From contig NZ_CP023688.1 of the NCBI RefSeq assembly GCF_008704655.1, positions 8,683,001 to 8,747,000 of the forward strand: 64,000 bases of DNA. The letters run 5' to 3'. This DNA is from Streptomyces rimosus. Its GTDB lineage: Bacteria; Actinomycetota; Actinomycetes; Streptomycetales; Streptomycetaceae. The stretch's first letter is position 1, and every line of letters starts with the position of its first letter. The notes under the pieces are model-generated. The model saw only the letters and a program-made list of their open reading frames with translations, was not told the origin of the DNA and ran no database searches. The position numbers and the translations under genes were made by a program. This document shows, piece by piece, positions 28,454-36,774 of the stretch.

Positions 28454-30874
28454 ATGGGGGGACTGCCGTTTCGCCTGGACGTCTTCGAGGTCCGGGACGA
28501 GTGGGTGATCATGTGTACGTCGCCGCTCGGCCGGGCCAGCGCCAAGGTGCGCCCGCCCTACGGGCCCGACGAGCTGCGGCTGATGCTCGCCGAGGTCCGG
28601 ATGGCCCTGATCAGATCGGCCAGCCCGGTCATCACCCGCCGCGCCTCGCTGGTCGAGAAAAGCGTCCGGGATTTCGGTGAACGGCTCTCCGACACCGTGC
28701 TGACCGGCGACATCCGGCTGCTCTTCGACCGCTGCCGGGAGCACGCCCGGCAGCAGGACGAACCGCTGCGCGTCGTGCTGGGCCTGGACGGGCCGCAGGT
28801 CTCCGGCATCCCCTGGGAGTTCGCGATCGACCCGTACGCGCGCGACAGCTACCTCGGCCTGCGGGTGCCGGTCGTCCGCTCCCCGCAGCTGATGGGTGCC
28901 CCCGCGCCGGTGTGTGTGACGCCGCCGCTGCGTGTCCTCGGCGTGATCTCCCGGCCCACCGATCTGCCCGCGCTCCAGAGCGAACGCGAACGCGACGAGA
29001 TCACCCAGGCGCTCCAGCGGGTGAGCACCGATGTGGCCGTGGACTGGCTGCGCGGTGACAGCTGGCAGGAACTGGCCGAGGCGGTCCGCGACCGCGCCCC
29101 GCACGTCCTGCACTTCGTCGGCCACGGCGGCTTCGACCCCGAGACCGAGTCCGGGTACCTGGAACTGTCCGCCGAGGACGGCACCGCGATGCACGTCTCC
29201 GGCACGGACCTGGGCCGCCTGATCCACGACAGTCCCCAGCTGCGGCTGGTCGTGCTGAACGCCTGCGAGTCGGCGACCAGCGGCGCCGAGGGCGTCTTCA
29301 GCAGCACCGCCGCGAAGATCATGCGGGAGGGGGTGCCGGCGGTGGTCGCGATGCAGTACGAGATCACCGACCCGGCCGCGCTCGCCTTCGCGTCGTCCTT
29401 CTACACCGGCATGGCCCGCGGGCGCCCGGTCGACCGGGCGATGACGCTGGCGCGCGAGAGCGTGAAGATGACGCTGCCCGGCAGCCTGGAGTGGGCGACG
29501 CCGGTGCTGTTCCTGCGGTCCGACGAGACACAGCTGTTCGTCGTACCGGAGCGCGCGGAGCAGGCGGAGCCGTCCGGCGCGGGGGAGCGGGGCGCAGCGC
29601 CGTCGGCCGCATCCGGCGGCGATGTGGGGAGCCTGGCGTCCGAACGGACCGTGCCCCAGCGGGCGCCCGGTTCCGGCCCGCCGCCGGGCGGCGCCGTGCC
29701 CCGACCGTCCGCGCAGCCCCCGCCCGCGTACCCGCCGTACCAGCCACAGCCAGCCTCCGAACAGCCCTGGGCGGCCGGTGTACGGGACAAGTTCGCACGC
29801 TACATCCGCAGCCGGCCGGTCACACCGCAGCCCGGCCCCGTGCCCAGCGCGTCCGCCGCCCAGGGCGCCCGCACCGTCCCGCCGCAACCCACCACACCAC
29901 CCGGGGACACCGCCCCGTCCGCCACCTCCACCGCGCCACCCGCGTACACACCCCCGGTGTTCACCTCGCGCTCCGCCGACCGCCCCCGTACGCCCGGACT
30001 GCTCCCCGGCCTCGGCCCGTGCACGCAGGTCGCCATCGGCCCGCGCGACCTGCTCGCCGCCGCCTGCCTGGACGGCTCGCTGCGGGTCTTCCGGCTGGAC
30101 CCGCCGGAACTGCTGGCGGAGTGCGCCGTCCGGCAGCACGGCCCGGTGCTGCGCCTGGCCTGGAGCCCGTGGCCCCGCCACATCGCCACCCTCCACGAGA
30201 ACGGCACCACCGTCGTCTGGGACCTGGAGACGGAAGTGCCCGTACAGACGCTTCCGGGACGCGCCGGACAGATCACCGCACTGGCCTTCAGCGGCGACGG
30301 CCGCTGGCTCGCCATGGCGGGCGGCGACCGCATCCTGGTGCACGACACGAACGGCCGTATCGTCCGCAGCCTGTCGGCCGCCCCGGCGCCGCTGGCACCC
30401 TGCCTGGCCTTCGCACCCGGCGACCGGCACCTGCTGGCCGGCACCGCCGACGGCGCCGTACGCCGGCTCGACGTGCACGGACGCACCACCGTGCACTGGC
30501 CCCACCCGCAGCCGGTCTGCGCCTTCGCGGTCAGCGCCGACCGGCTCGCCACCGGCAGCCCGGACGGCCGGGTCCGCGCCTGGACCTGGAGCGGTCGGCT
30601 GCTGCACCGCGTCCACCAGGGCGGCGCCGTACGGGAGTTGGCGTTCGCTCCGGACGGCGCGGCGCTCGCGGTGGCGAGCGACGACGGCGTCCTCGTCCGC
30701 TGGAACCACGACGGCACCCCGCAGCACCGCGCCGAACTGACCGGGCGCCCGGTGGGCGTCGCCTGCACCGGCCGGGACGGCGCGGTGCTCACCGCGACCG
30801 ACGACGGCGTCGTACGGATTCACCCGAGCACCGCCGCCCCCACCGGGCCGGACCGCCCCGAAGAGGCCACATGA
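28454..30874 (+). CDS. CHAT-protease/WD40 fusion protein
   Basis: 806 residues. The N-terminal half is a CHAT (caspase-like) domain with the catalytic pair visible: His224 in HFVGHG and Cys271 in NACESA. A Pro-rich linker (about 370-505) follows, then a C-terminal WD40-type beta propeller with several repeats (HGPVLRLAWSPWPRHIATLH; ITALAFSGDGRWLAMAGGDR; VRELAFAPDGAALAVASDDG). CHAT proteases in bacteria are effector or processing subunits of conflict and signalling systems, activated by a sensor; the propeller is a likely protein-interaction sensor. GGAGGT sits 6 bases before the ATG. The stop overlaps the next gene by ATGA. Substrate unknown; the coupled 154-residue protein is the first candidate. 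Confidence 0.88.
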   Translation: MGGLPFRLDVFEVRDEWVIMCTSPLGRASAKVRPPYGPDELRLMLAEVRMALIRSASPVITRRASLVEKSVRDFGERLSDTVLTGDIRLLFDRCREHARQQDEPLRVVLGLDGPQVSGIPWEFAIDPYARDSYLGLRVPVVRSPQLMGAPAPVCVTPPLRVLGVISRPTDLPALQSERERDEITQALQRVSTDVAVDWLRGDSWQELAEAVRDRAPHVLHFVGHGGFDPETESGYLELSAEDGTAMHVSGTDLGRLIHDSPQLRLVVLNACESATSGAEGVFSSTAAKIMREGVPAVVAMQYEITDPAALAFASSFYTGMARGRPVDRAMTLARESVKMTLPGSLEWATPVLFLRSDETQLFVVPERAEQAEPSGAGERGAAPSAASGGDVGSLASERTVPQRAPGSGPPPGGAVPRPSAQPPPAYPPYQPQPASEQPWAAGVRDKFARYIRSRPVTPQPGPVPSASAAQGARTVPPQPTTPPGDTAPSATSTAPPAYTPPVFTSRSADRPRTPGLLPGLGPCTQVAIGPRDLLAAACLDGSLRVFRLDPPELLAECAVRQHGPVLRLAWSPWPRHIATLHENGTTVVWDLETEVPVQTLPGRAGQITALAFSGDGRWLAMAGGDRILVHDTNGRIVRSLSAAPAPLAPCLAFAPGDRHLLAGTADGAVRRLDVHGRTTVHWPHPQPVCAFAVSADRLATGSPDGRVRAWTWSGRLLHRVHQGGAVRELAFAPDGAALAVASDDGVLVRWNHDGTPQHRAELTGRPVGVACTGRDGAVLTATDDGVVRIHPSTAAPTGPDRPEEAT

Positions 30875-31335
30875 CCGACATCGAGATCTTCTGGCCCGCG
30901 GCGTACCCGCTCGACGCGGTGCACGCCACCGACGACCTGCTGCGCGAGGCCGGCATCCAGGCCACCTACCGGCGCGCGCCGATGCGCCGCGGACCGGAGA
31001 CCTACGCGCTGGTGCTGCTGGCCGGGCACACGCTCCAGCCCTTTCTGCGCGCCGTGTTCGAACGGGTCGGTGAGGACGCGTACACCGGACTGCGCGGCTT
31101 CGTCCGCCGCCTGATCGGACGCAAGCCCGCCGTGGACGCCCCCGACGGCGTGGTCTTCGAATGCGTCCGCACCCGCGCCCAGTTCGTCTTCACCCACGGC
31201 CTGCCGGACGCCGCCTACCGGCAGGCCCTGGCGCTCGACCCGGGCACCGCACCGGGCCGGTGGGCCTGGCAGCACGAGCGGCAGACCTGGATCCGCTTCG
31301 AGGAACGCACCGAGACCGCCGGTCCCGCCGGCTGA
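30871..31335 (+). CDS. 154-residue partner of the CHAT protein
   Basis: The start ATG overlaps the CHAT-WD40 stop (ATGA), so expression is coupled. The sequence is alpha/beta (MTDIEIFWPAAYPLDAVHAT; ETYALVLLAGHTLQPFLRAV), with a basic central helix (VRRLIGRKP) and a C-terminal WAWQHERQTWIRFEER strand pair. No signal peptide, membrane helix or catalytic motif is obvious. Because CHAT systems commonly encode a protease target or regulator next door, this could be the cleaved or controlled partner. I recognise no family. Confidence 0.65.
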   Translation: MTDIEIFWPAAYPLDAVHATDDLLREAGIQATYRRAPMRRGPETYALVLLAGHTLQPFLRAVFERVGEDAYTGLRGFVRRLIGRKPAVDAPDGVVFECVRTRAQFVFTHGLPDAAYRQALALDPGTAPGRWAWQHERQTWIRFEERTETAGPAG

Positions 31336-31410
31336 TCCCCCGCCCGTCGTACGGCCGGGGCGACCGGCAGCCCGTACGGCCGAACGATCCGACTGGAGAA
31401 GGAGGCCGTC

Positions 31411-31812
31411 ATGGCCTATCCGCAAGGTCCGCCCGGCGAGGACTGGGGCGGCAACACCCCCTACACCGGCAACACCCCCTATGACGGCCAGTCCCAGCAG
31501 CCGCCCACCGGACCGCCACCGCCGCCGCAGTACCAGCCGCAGTACGGCCCCGGATACCAGCAGTACGCCAGGCCGCCGCAGAACTACCTCGTCCCGGCCA
31601 TCCTGGTGACCCTGCTCTGCTTCCTGCCCACCGGCATCGCCGCCATCATCTACGCCACCCAGGCCAACGCGAAGTTCAACACGGGCGACTACGCCGGCGC
31701 CGAGCAGGCAGCCGGGAAGGCGAAGATGTGGACGTTCATCAGCCTGGGGGTCGGCCTGTTCGTCCTGCTGATCGTCATCATCTCCAGCGCGGCGGGGGGA
31801 GGCGGCTACTGA
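31411..31812 (+). CDS. CD225/dispanin family membrane protein
   Basis: 133 residues. A Pro/Gln/Tyr-rich cytoplasmic N-terminus (about 1-55) is followed by two hydrophobic helices (about 58-85 and 106-128) separated by an ANAKFNTGDYAGAEQAAGKA loop. The loop is the hallmark of CD225/dispanin proteins (NxKxxxGDxxGAxxAS/AxKA). A good GGAGAAGGAGG site precedes the ATG. In actinomycetes this family is often next to a DUF2752 gene, as here (2 bp between stop and start). Function is unknown; a membrane-organising role is suggested by eukaryotic IFITM relatives. Confidence 0.88.
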   Translation: MAYPQGPPGEDWGGNTPYTGNTPYDGQSQQPPTGPPPPPQYQPQYGPGYQQYARPPQNYLVPAILVTLLCFLPTGIAAIIYATQANAKFNTGDYAGAEQAAGKAKMWTFISLGVGLFVLLIVIISSAAGGGGY

Positions 31813-31814
31813 CC

Positions 31815-32186
31815 GTGCCGCCGCACCCCGCCCGGCGCCGGACGGGCGCGGCCTGGTCCGGCGCCGTGCTGTTCGCCGCCCTGACCGCACTGGTGGCCCT
31901 GCGCGACCCGGAAGCGCCCGGACACTACCCCGGTTGCCCGTTCCGCGCCCTCACCGGACTGTCCTGCCCCGGCTGCGGCACGCTGCGGGCCCTGCACGCC
32001 CTCACCCGGGGCGATGTGGCCGCGGCCCTCGCCCACAACGCCCTCTTCGTGGCGGCCCTGCCGCTGATCCTGCTCTCCTGGCTGCGCGCGGTCCGGGGCC
32101 GGCCGCCGGTCCTGACCTCGGTGTGGGCGGGCGTGGCGGCCGTGGCCGTGCTGCTGCTCTGGGGCGTGCTGCGGAACTGCGTATGA
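31815..32186 (+). CDS. DUF2752 membrane protein
   Basis: 123 residues from a GTG start 2 bp after the CD225 stop. It has three hydrophobic helices and the DUF2752 signature CP-x6-GLSCPGCGTLRA near the first loop, with a C-terminal NC. The conserved cysteines suggest metal or disulfide chemistry at the membrane, but the family has no assigned activity. The close pairing with CD225 is typical of streptomycetes and implies they work together. Confidence 0.85.
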   Translation: MPPHPARRRTGAAWSGAVLFAALTALVALRDPEAPGHYPGCPFRALTGLSCPGCGTLRALHALTRGDVAAALAHNALFVAALPLILLSWLRAVRGRPPVLTSVWAGVAAVAVLLLWGVLRNCV

Positions 32187-32353
32187 GCGGGCGGGTGAGG
32201 TGTCCAGGTCCCGGCTGTGCGGCAGGCAGGTGAAACCCGTACTCCCGGTGTGTCTTTTCGCCGCTTACGGATAGTTCTGCGGCATGTGTGCCGGGCGGCG
32301 ACCGCCGTCGCGGCACGGACGCATCCGGATCACCAGCGAAGTGCGGGAGTGCC

Positions 32354-34300
32354 ATGACGACGACGGCCGACGACGCGCCACGCGAGAAGGGGCCGCTCCC
32401 GGCGGCGGAGGAGGAGGCGGCGCGGCGGGCGGTACGGCGGGCGGCGGACCACCTGCTGAGCCGCCGGCACACCGGGGGCTGGTGGGAGGAGGAGTTCACG
32501 ACGGACGTGAGCTACGACGCCCACGACCTGTTCCTGCGGCATGTTCTGGGCATTCTGGACGAACGGGTGGCCACCGCCGGCGGGCGGTGGATCCGTTCGC
32601 AGCAGAGTGCCGACGGCTCCTGGCCCCTGGTCTTCGGGGGAGCCGGACACCTGGGGACCACCGTCCAGGCGTACGTGGCGCTCCGGCTGGCCGGCCACCG
32701 TCCGGACGAGGACCACATGGGCCGGTGCGCGGCCTGGGTGCGCGAGCAGGGCGGCGTGGCCGCCGCTCCGCTGGAGGCCCACGTGTGGCTCGCCATGTGC
32801 GGCCTGTGGTGCTGGGACGACCTTCCGGAGATCCCGCCGGAGATCATCGCCCTGCCCACATGGGCACCGCTGAACATCTACGCCTTCAGCTCCATCATGC
32901 GCCAGGCACTCGTATCGCTCGGTGTCATCAGCGCGTACCGGCCCGTGCAGCCGGTCCCCTTCGGCATCGACGAACTCTTCGTCCCGTCCGACGGCACTCC
33001 CGTACGCCCGGTGTCGGCGCCCATCACCAGGTGGGCCGGTGTCTTCCAGCGCGCGAACACCGTGCTGCGCGCGGGCCGCAGGATCACCCCGCGCGCGGTG
33101 CGCCGGATCGCCACGAACATGTGTGCCCGCTGGCTCCTCGAACGCCAGGAGACGGACGGCAGCTGGGGAGCGTGCACGCCCATCACCACATGGGTGACGC
33201 TCGCACTGCACCTGCACGGTTACGCACCGGACCACCCGGTGCTCAAGGCCGCGTTGCGCTTCTTGGACGAGAGCGCCTCCTGGCCCGAGGACGACATGCG
33301 GAAACTGCGGACCGTCCGCAGCCCGGTGTGGGACACCGGGCTGGCCGTCACGGCACTGCTCGATGCGGGCCTGGACGCCGGCCACCCCGCACTGGTCGGC
33401 GCCGCCGACTGGCTGCTGGCCCGGCAGAGCGACCGGCCCGGCGACTGGACCGCACGGCGGCCCCGCCTCGCTCCGGGCGGCTGGGCCTTCCAGTTCCACA
33501 ACCGGACCTACCCCGACAACGATGACACCTCCGAGGTGGTCCTCGCCCTGCTCCGGATCGAGCACCCCGACCGGGCACGCGTCGACGACGCGGTGCGCGA
33601 CGCGGTGCGCTGGTGCCTCGGCATGCAGAGCGCGGACGGCGGGTGGGCGGCCTTCGACGTCGACAACGCCAGTGCGCTGCCCGGCAAGCTCCCCTTCTTC
33701 GACTTCGGTGAGTACTGCGTCGACGCGCCCACCGCCGACATCACCGCCCACGTGGTGGAGATGCTGGCCGCCGCGGGGATGGCCGACGACCCCCGCACCC
33801 GGCGCGCCGTGCAATGGCTGCTCGGCCGGCAGGAGGACGACGGCGCGTGGTTCGGACGCTGGGGTGTCAACCATGTCTACGGCACCGGCTGCGTCCTGCC
33901 GGCACTCATCGCCGCCGGGACGCCCTGCGGCCATCCCGCCGTCCGGCGCGCCGTCACCTGGCTGACGTCCGTGCAGAACGACGACGGCGGCTGGGGCGAG
34001 GACTGGGAGTCCTACGCCGATCCGGGGCGCGTCGGCCGTGGCCCGTCCGTCCCGTCGCAGACCGCCTGGGCCCTGCTCGCGCTGCTCGCCGCGGGGGAAC
34101 GCGACAGCGCCGCGGTGCGCTCCGGGGTGCGCTGGCTGACCGGACGGCAGACCGACGACGGTACGTGGGAGGAGCCGGAGTTCACCGGCGTGCTCGTTCC
34201 CCGGGCCGTGGCCTGCCGGTACGGGTACTACCGGCATGTCTTCCCCCTGATGGCGCTGGGCCGCTACGTCCACCGGCGCGACGCGGCGGCCACTCGCTAG
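32354..34300 (+). CDS. Squalene-hopene-cyclase-like class II terpene cyclase
   Basis: 648 residues with an (alpha/alpha)6 double-barrel and many QW repeats (QSADGSWPLVFGG; QSADGGWAAFD; QEDDGAWFGRWG; QNDDGGWGEDWESY). The protonating acid motif is DNDDT at 388-392, the equivalent of DVDDT in squalene-hopene cyclases. Length matches SHC (about 630). No squalene synthesis genes (hpnCDE) accompany it. Instead a polyprenyl synthase, a UbiA prenyltransferase and an ABC exporter lie beside it, so the substrate may be a prenylated aromatic or linear polyprenyl rather than squalene. GGGAG precedes the ATG at 32354. The stop shares the palindrome CTAG with the convergent ABC permease stop. Confidence 0.85.
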   Translation: MTTTADDAPREKGPLPAAEEEAARRAVRRAADHLLSRRHTGGWWEEEFTTDVSYDAHDLFLRHVLGILDERVATAGGRWIRSQQSADGSWPLVFGGAGHLGTTVQAYVALRLAGHRPDEDHMGRCAAWVREQGGVAAAPLEAHVWLAMCGLWCWDDLPEIPPEIIALPTWAPLNIYAFSSIMRQALVSLGVISAYRPVQPVPFGIDELFVPSDGTPVRPVSAPITRWAGVFQRANTVLRAGRRITPRAVRRIATNMCARWLLERQETDGSWGACTPITTWVTLALHLHGYAPDHPVLKAALRFLDESASWPEDDMRKLRTVRSPVWDTGLAVTALLDAGLDAGHPALVGAADWLLARQSDRPGDWTARRPRLAPGGWAFQFHNRTYPDNDDTSEVVLALLRIEHPDRARVDDAVRDAVRWCLGMQSADGGWAAFDVDNASALPGKLPFFDFGEYCVDAPTADITAHVVEMLAAAGMADDPRTRRAVQWLLGRQEDDGAWFGRWGVNHVYGTGCVLPALIAAGTPCGHPAVRRAVTWLTSVQNDDGGWGEDWESYADPGRVGRGPSVPSQTAWALLALLAAGERDSAAVRSGVRWLTGRQTDDGTWEEPEFTGVLVPRAVACRYGYYRHVFPLMALGRYVHRRDAAATR

Positions 34301-35145
34301 CGGGAGCGCCGGACGGCGGTCCGCGCGGCCGCCTCGGACGGCCCGGCCGCGGTCACCGGTGCGGGAATCCCGGTGGCCGCGGCGGCGCCCGTGCAGTGGG
34401 AGCGGGTGCGGAGGTGGAAGACGAGCAGGGCCAGGGCGCTGGTCGCGGCGGACCAGGCGAGCGAGAGCAGGCCGTACGACCAGGGGGTACGGGAGGTGAA
34501 CGCCGCCGCCAGCGCCATGCGGTCCGCGCCGTACAGAGGCAGCATTTCCAGGCCGGACAGGTCGACCACGTTGAGGACCGGGTTCTGCAGACCGGTGTCG
34601 ACCAGGGCGAGCATGATGACCAGGAAGAAACCTTCCAGCTCACCGCGGACCAACGAGCCCAGGAGCAGGCCGATGCCGCCGTAGGCGAGGCCGGCCCCCA
34701 GGAGGCCGAGACCCAGGGGCCCCACCTGCCGCACGGGGACCGAGGCCGACAGGACGACCGTGGTGTACAGCGCCAGGAGCGCGGAAACCAGGGCGACGGC
34801 GGTGACCTTCGCCAGCAGCATCGGCAGGCGCGGGTAGCCGGCCAGCAGCAGCCGGCGGTCCATCTCCCCGGCCTTGAACGTCTCCATGAACATCACGAAT
34901 CCGGTGACCAGGGTGACGGCGGCGAGCGCGTTGGCGACCTGGCTGACGTGACTCGCCCGGGCGACGGCGTCGGTGCCGGGGGAGCCCAGGGAGAAGCGCA
35001 CCGGCCGGTCCGAGGAGCACAGGCGGGCCACGGCGATCCATACGGGGATGAACGCGACCGCCAGCAGGAGGGCCATGCGGTTGCGCAGCTGGCCGATCAG
35101 TGTGCAGCGCAGCATCTCGGTGAACGCCGCCGGGTGCCGCCTCAT
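34297..35145 (-). CDS. ABC transporter permease
   Basis: 282 residues with about six membrane segments (LLLAVAFIPVWIAVARL; ALAAVTLVTGFVMFMETF; LLALYTTVVLSASVP; GLLGAGLAYGGIGLLLGSL; FLVIMLALVDTG; SYGLLSLAWSAATSALALLVF). The layout fits ABC-2-type exporters. The start overlaps the ATPase stop (ATGA at 35142-35145), and the stop is shared base-for-base with the SHC-like gene on the other strand. It most likely exports the terpenoid product or a lipid derivative. Confidence 0.85.
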   Translation of the reverse strand: MRRHPAAFTEMLRCTLIGQLRNRMALLLAVAFIPVWIAVARLCSSDRPVRFSLGSPGTDAVARASHVSQVANALAAVTLVTGFVMFMETFKAGEMDRRLLLAGYPRLPMLLAKVTAVALVSALLALYTTVVLSASVPVRQVGPLGLGLLGAGLAYGGIGLLLGSLVRGELEGFFLVIMLALVDTGLQNPVLNVVDLSGLEMLPLYGADRMALAAAFTSRTPWSYGLLSLAWSAATSALALLVFHLRTRSHCTGAAAATGIPAPVTAAGPSEAAARTAVRRSR

Positions 35146-35777
35146 CGGATGGGCTCCTCGAAGGACAGGCGGCCCTCCCGCAAGTGTCCGACCGCGTCGA
35201 AATGGTGGAGGTCGTGCAGCAGATGGGAGACCACGACGATCGACCGGCCCGCATCGCGCAGGCCCGCGGCCAGCGCCCAGAAACGCTGGTGGGTGTCCCA
35301 GTCGAAGCCCTGGTACGGCTCGTCGAGCACCAGCAGCTGCGGGTCGTGCATCAGCGCGAGCAGCAGGTTCAGCTTCTGCCGCGTCCCGCCGCTCAGTTCG
35401 CCGGGCCGCAGGCGCTCGCAGCCGGCGAACGCCAGCAGATTTATCAGCTCGTGGGCCCGCGCCAGGGTCGGCAGCCGGTAGGCCACCTGGAACAGCCGCA
35501 GATGCTGCAGGACGGTGAACGAGTCGTTCAGTACGGCACGTTGCGGGCAGTACCCGACCGCCCCGGCGCGCGCCACCGTGCCCGTGTCGGGCGTCAGTTC
35601 GCCCACCGCGATGCGCAGCAGCGTGCTCTTGCCCGAGCCGTTCTCCCCGACGACACCGACCAGCGCCCCGGCCGGCACGTCCAGGTCGGCGCCGCGCAGC
35701 ACGTGTCTGCGTCCGTACGCCTTCCACACGCCCCTGATCCGCAGCCGCGGCTGCCGCTCGGTCCCCTCTCCTGGCAC
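35142..35777 (-). CDS. ABC transporter ATP-binding protein
   Basis: 211 residues. Walker A is GENGSGKST, the Q-loop region YCPQRA, the signature LSGGTRQKLNLL, Walker B LLVLDEPYQGFD and the switch His VVSHLLHD. All catalytic elements are present, so it should be active. It pairs with the permease (ATGA overlap) as a half-size ABC exporter, in a four-gene minus-strand unit with the UbiA and polyprenyl synthase genes (15 bp and 82 bp gaps). Confidence 0.92.
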   Translation of the reverse strand: MPGEGTERQPRLRIRGVWKAYGRRHVLRGADLDVPAGALVGVVGENGSGKSTLLRIAVGELTPDTGTVARAGAVGYCPQRAVLNDSFTVLQHLRLFQVAYRLPTLARAHELINLLAFAGCERLRPGELSGGTRQKLNLLLALMHDPQLLVLDEPYQGFDWDTHQRFWALAAGLRDAGRSIVVVSHLLHDLHHFDAVGHLREGRLSFEEPIR

Positions 35778-35792
35778 GTCGGGCCCTTTCGT

Positions 35793-36692
35793 TCAGCGGA
35801 GTGTGTAGATGGAGGCGGCGAGGGCGAAGGTGTACCACTGCTCCACCAGGCGGTAGCTGCGCTGGTCGTGCTCCGGGCCGCGCAGCAGCCAGACCCGGGC
35901 CGCCAGCACCAGGCTCAGGCCGCACAGGAGGACATCGCTGGCGACGAGCCACCAGTGCGCGCCGGCGGGCGCCATCAGGAAGGAGTGGATGAAGACGGGG
36001 CCGACGGCGAAGCCGGCGCACAGGAAGCCCCGGGTGGGCAGCTCGCCGAAGACCAGGGGCATCGTGGAGCGGCGGACCACGCGGTCACCGTGCATGTCGC
36101 GCAGGTCCTGGACGGACATCAGGAAGGTCACCGTGATCGTCAGCGTCCAGATCCAGCGCCAGGCGTCCGGCGTGAGCACGGTGACGATCTCCCACGCGGC
36201 CGCCAGCTGGGCGATGACGCCGATCCCGGCGTACAGGTTCCTGCCCACCCAGTGGCGGCCCCAACCGTACTCGTGTTGCAGCAGGGACAGGATCTGCCAC
36301 ATCAGCGCCCACTTCAGGACGCCCAGGCAGTAGCCGTACACGGGGAAGGCGATACGTACGGCGACCAGGCGCAGCCGGGCGCCCCGGATGGTGCTCTCGC
36401 CGGTGACCAGCGGCCGGAAGGGCTTGTTGTGGCGGTCCTCCTCGACGCCGACGAGCTGGTTGGCCAGGGTGTGCTCGTAGATGAACAGCCAGAAGTACAC
36501 CGCCCCCAGGACCACGGTGACCGCGGCCTCGCGCGGGGACAGCCGCGCGTGGACGGCCGCCGCCGCGACGAAGCAGGTGCCGGGGAAGATGGTGGTCCAG
36601 CGGTCGACGCGGATGAACAGCCAGCTCAGCCGGATCTCCCGCCAGACGGTCAGCAGCGCCGTCGCGGGAGCGCTCGTCGTGGGCGTCGTCAT
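35793..36692 (-). CDS. UbiA-family prenyltransferase
   Basis: 299 residues with eight or nine hydrophobic helices. The first Mg-diphosphate motif region is NQLVGVEEDRHNKPFRPL (Asn78 to Asp86), a variant of NDxxDxxxD in which the middle Asp is Gly/Glu. The second is DLRDMHGDR, close to the canonical DxxxD. UbiA enzymes transfer polyprenyl groups to aromatic acceptors, and some cyclise terpenes. In this locus it could join the polyprenyl diphosphate made by the adjacent synthase to an aromatic ring before SHC-type cyclisation (meroterpenoid logic). The acceptor is unknown. I start at MTTPTTSAP; the altered first motif lowers certainty about the reaction. Confidence 0.82.
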   Translation of the reverse strand: MTTPTTSAPATALLTVWREIRLSWLFIRVDRWTTIFPGTCFVAAAAVHARLSPREAAVTVVLGAVYFWLFIYEHTLANQLVGVEEDRHNKPFRPLVTGESTIRGARLRLVAVRIAFPVYGYCLGVLKWALMWQILSLLQHEYGWGRHWVGRNLYAGIGVIAQLAAAWEIVTVLTPDAWRWIWTLTITVTFLMSVQDLRDMHGDRVVRRSTMPLVFGELPTRGFLCAGFAVGPVFIHSFLMAPAGAHWWLVASDVLLCGLSLVLAARVWLLRGPEHDQRSYRLVEQWYTFALAASIYTLR

Positions 36693-36774
36693 GGGGCGGC
36701 TCCGTACTGGTCGGGCGGTGGTTCCGGGCCCGCGCGCCCCGGCGCCGGCCGGTGGGCGGGACGGGGCCGCCGCG

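Noticed and set aside
32354..34300. Hopanoid biosynthesis locus
   Set aside because: No hpnC/D/E squalene genes, hpnH or hpnG are present around the cyclase; UbiA and an ABC exporter are not hopanoid genes.
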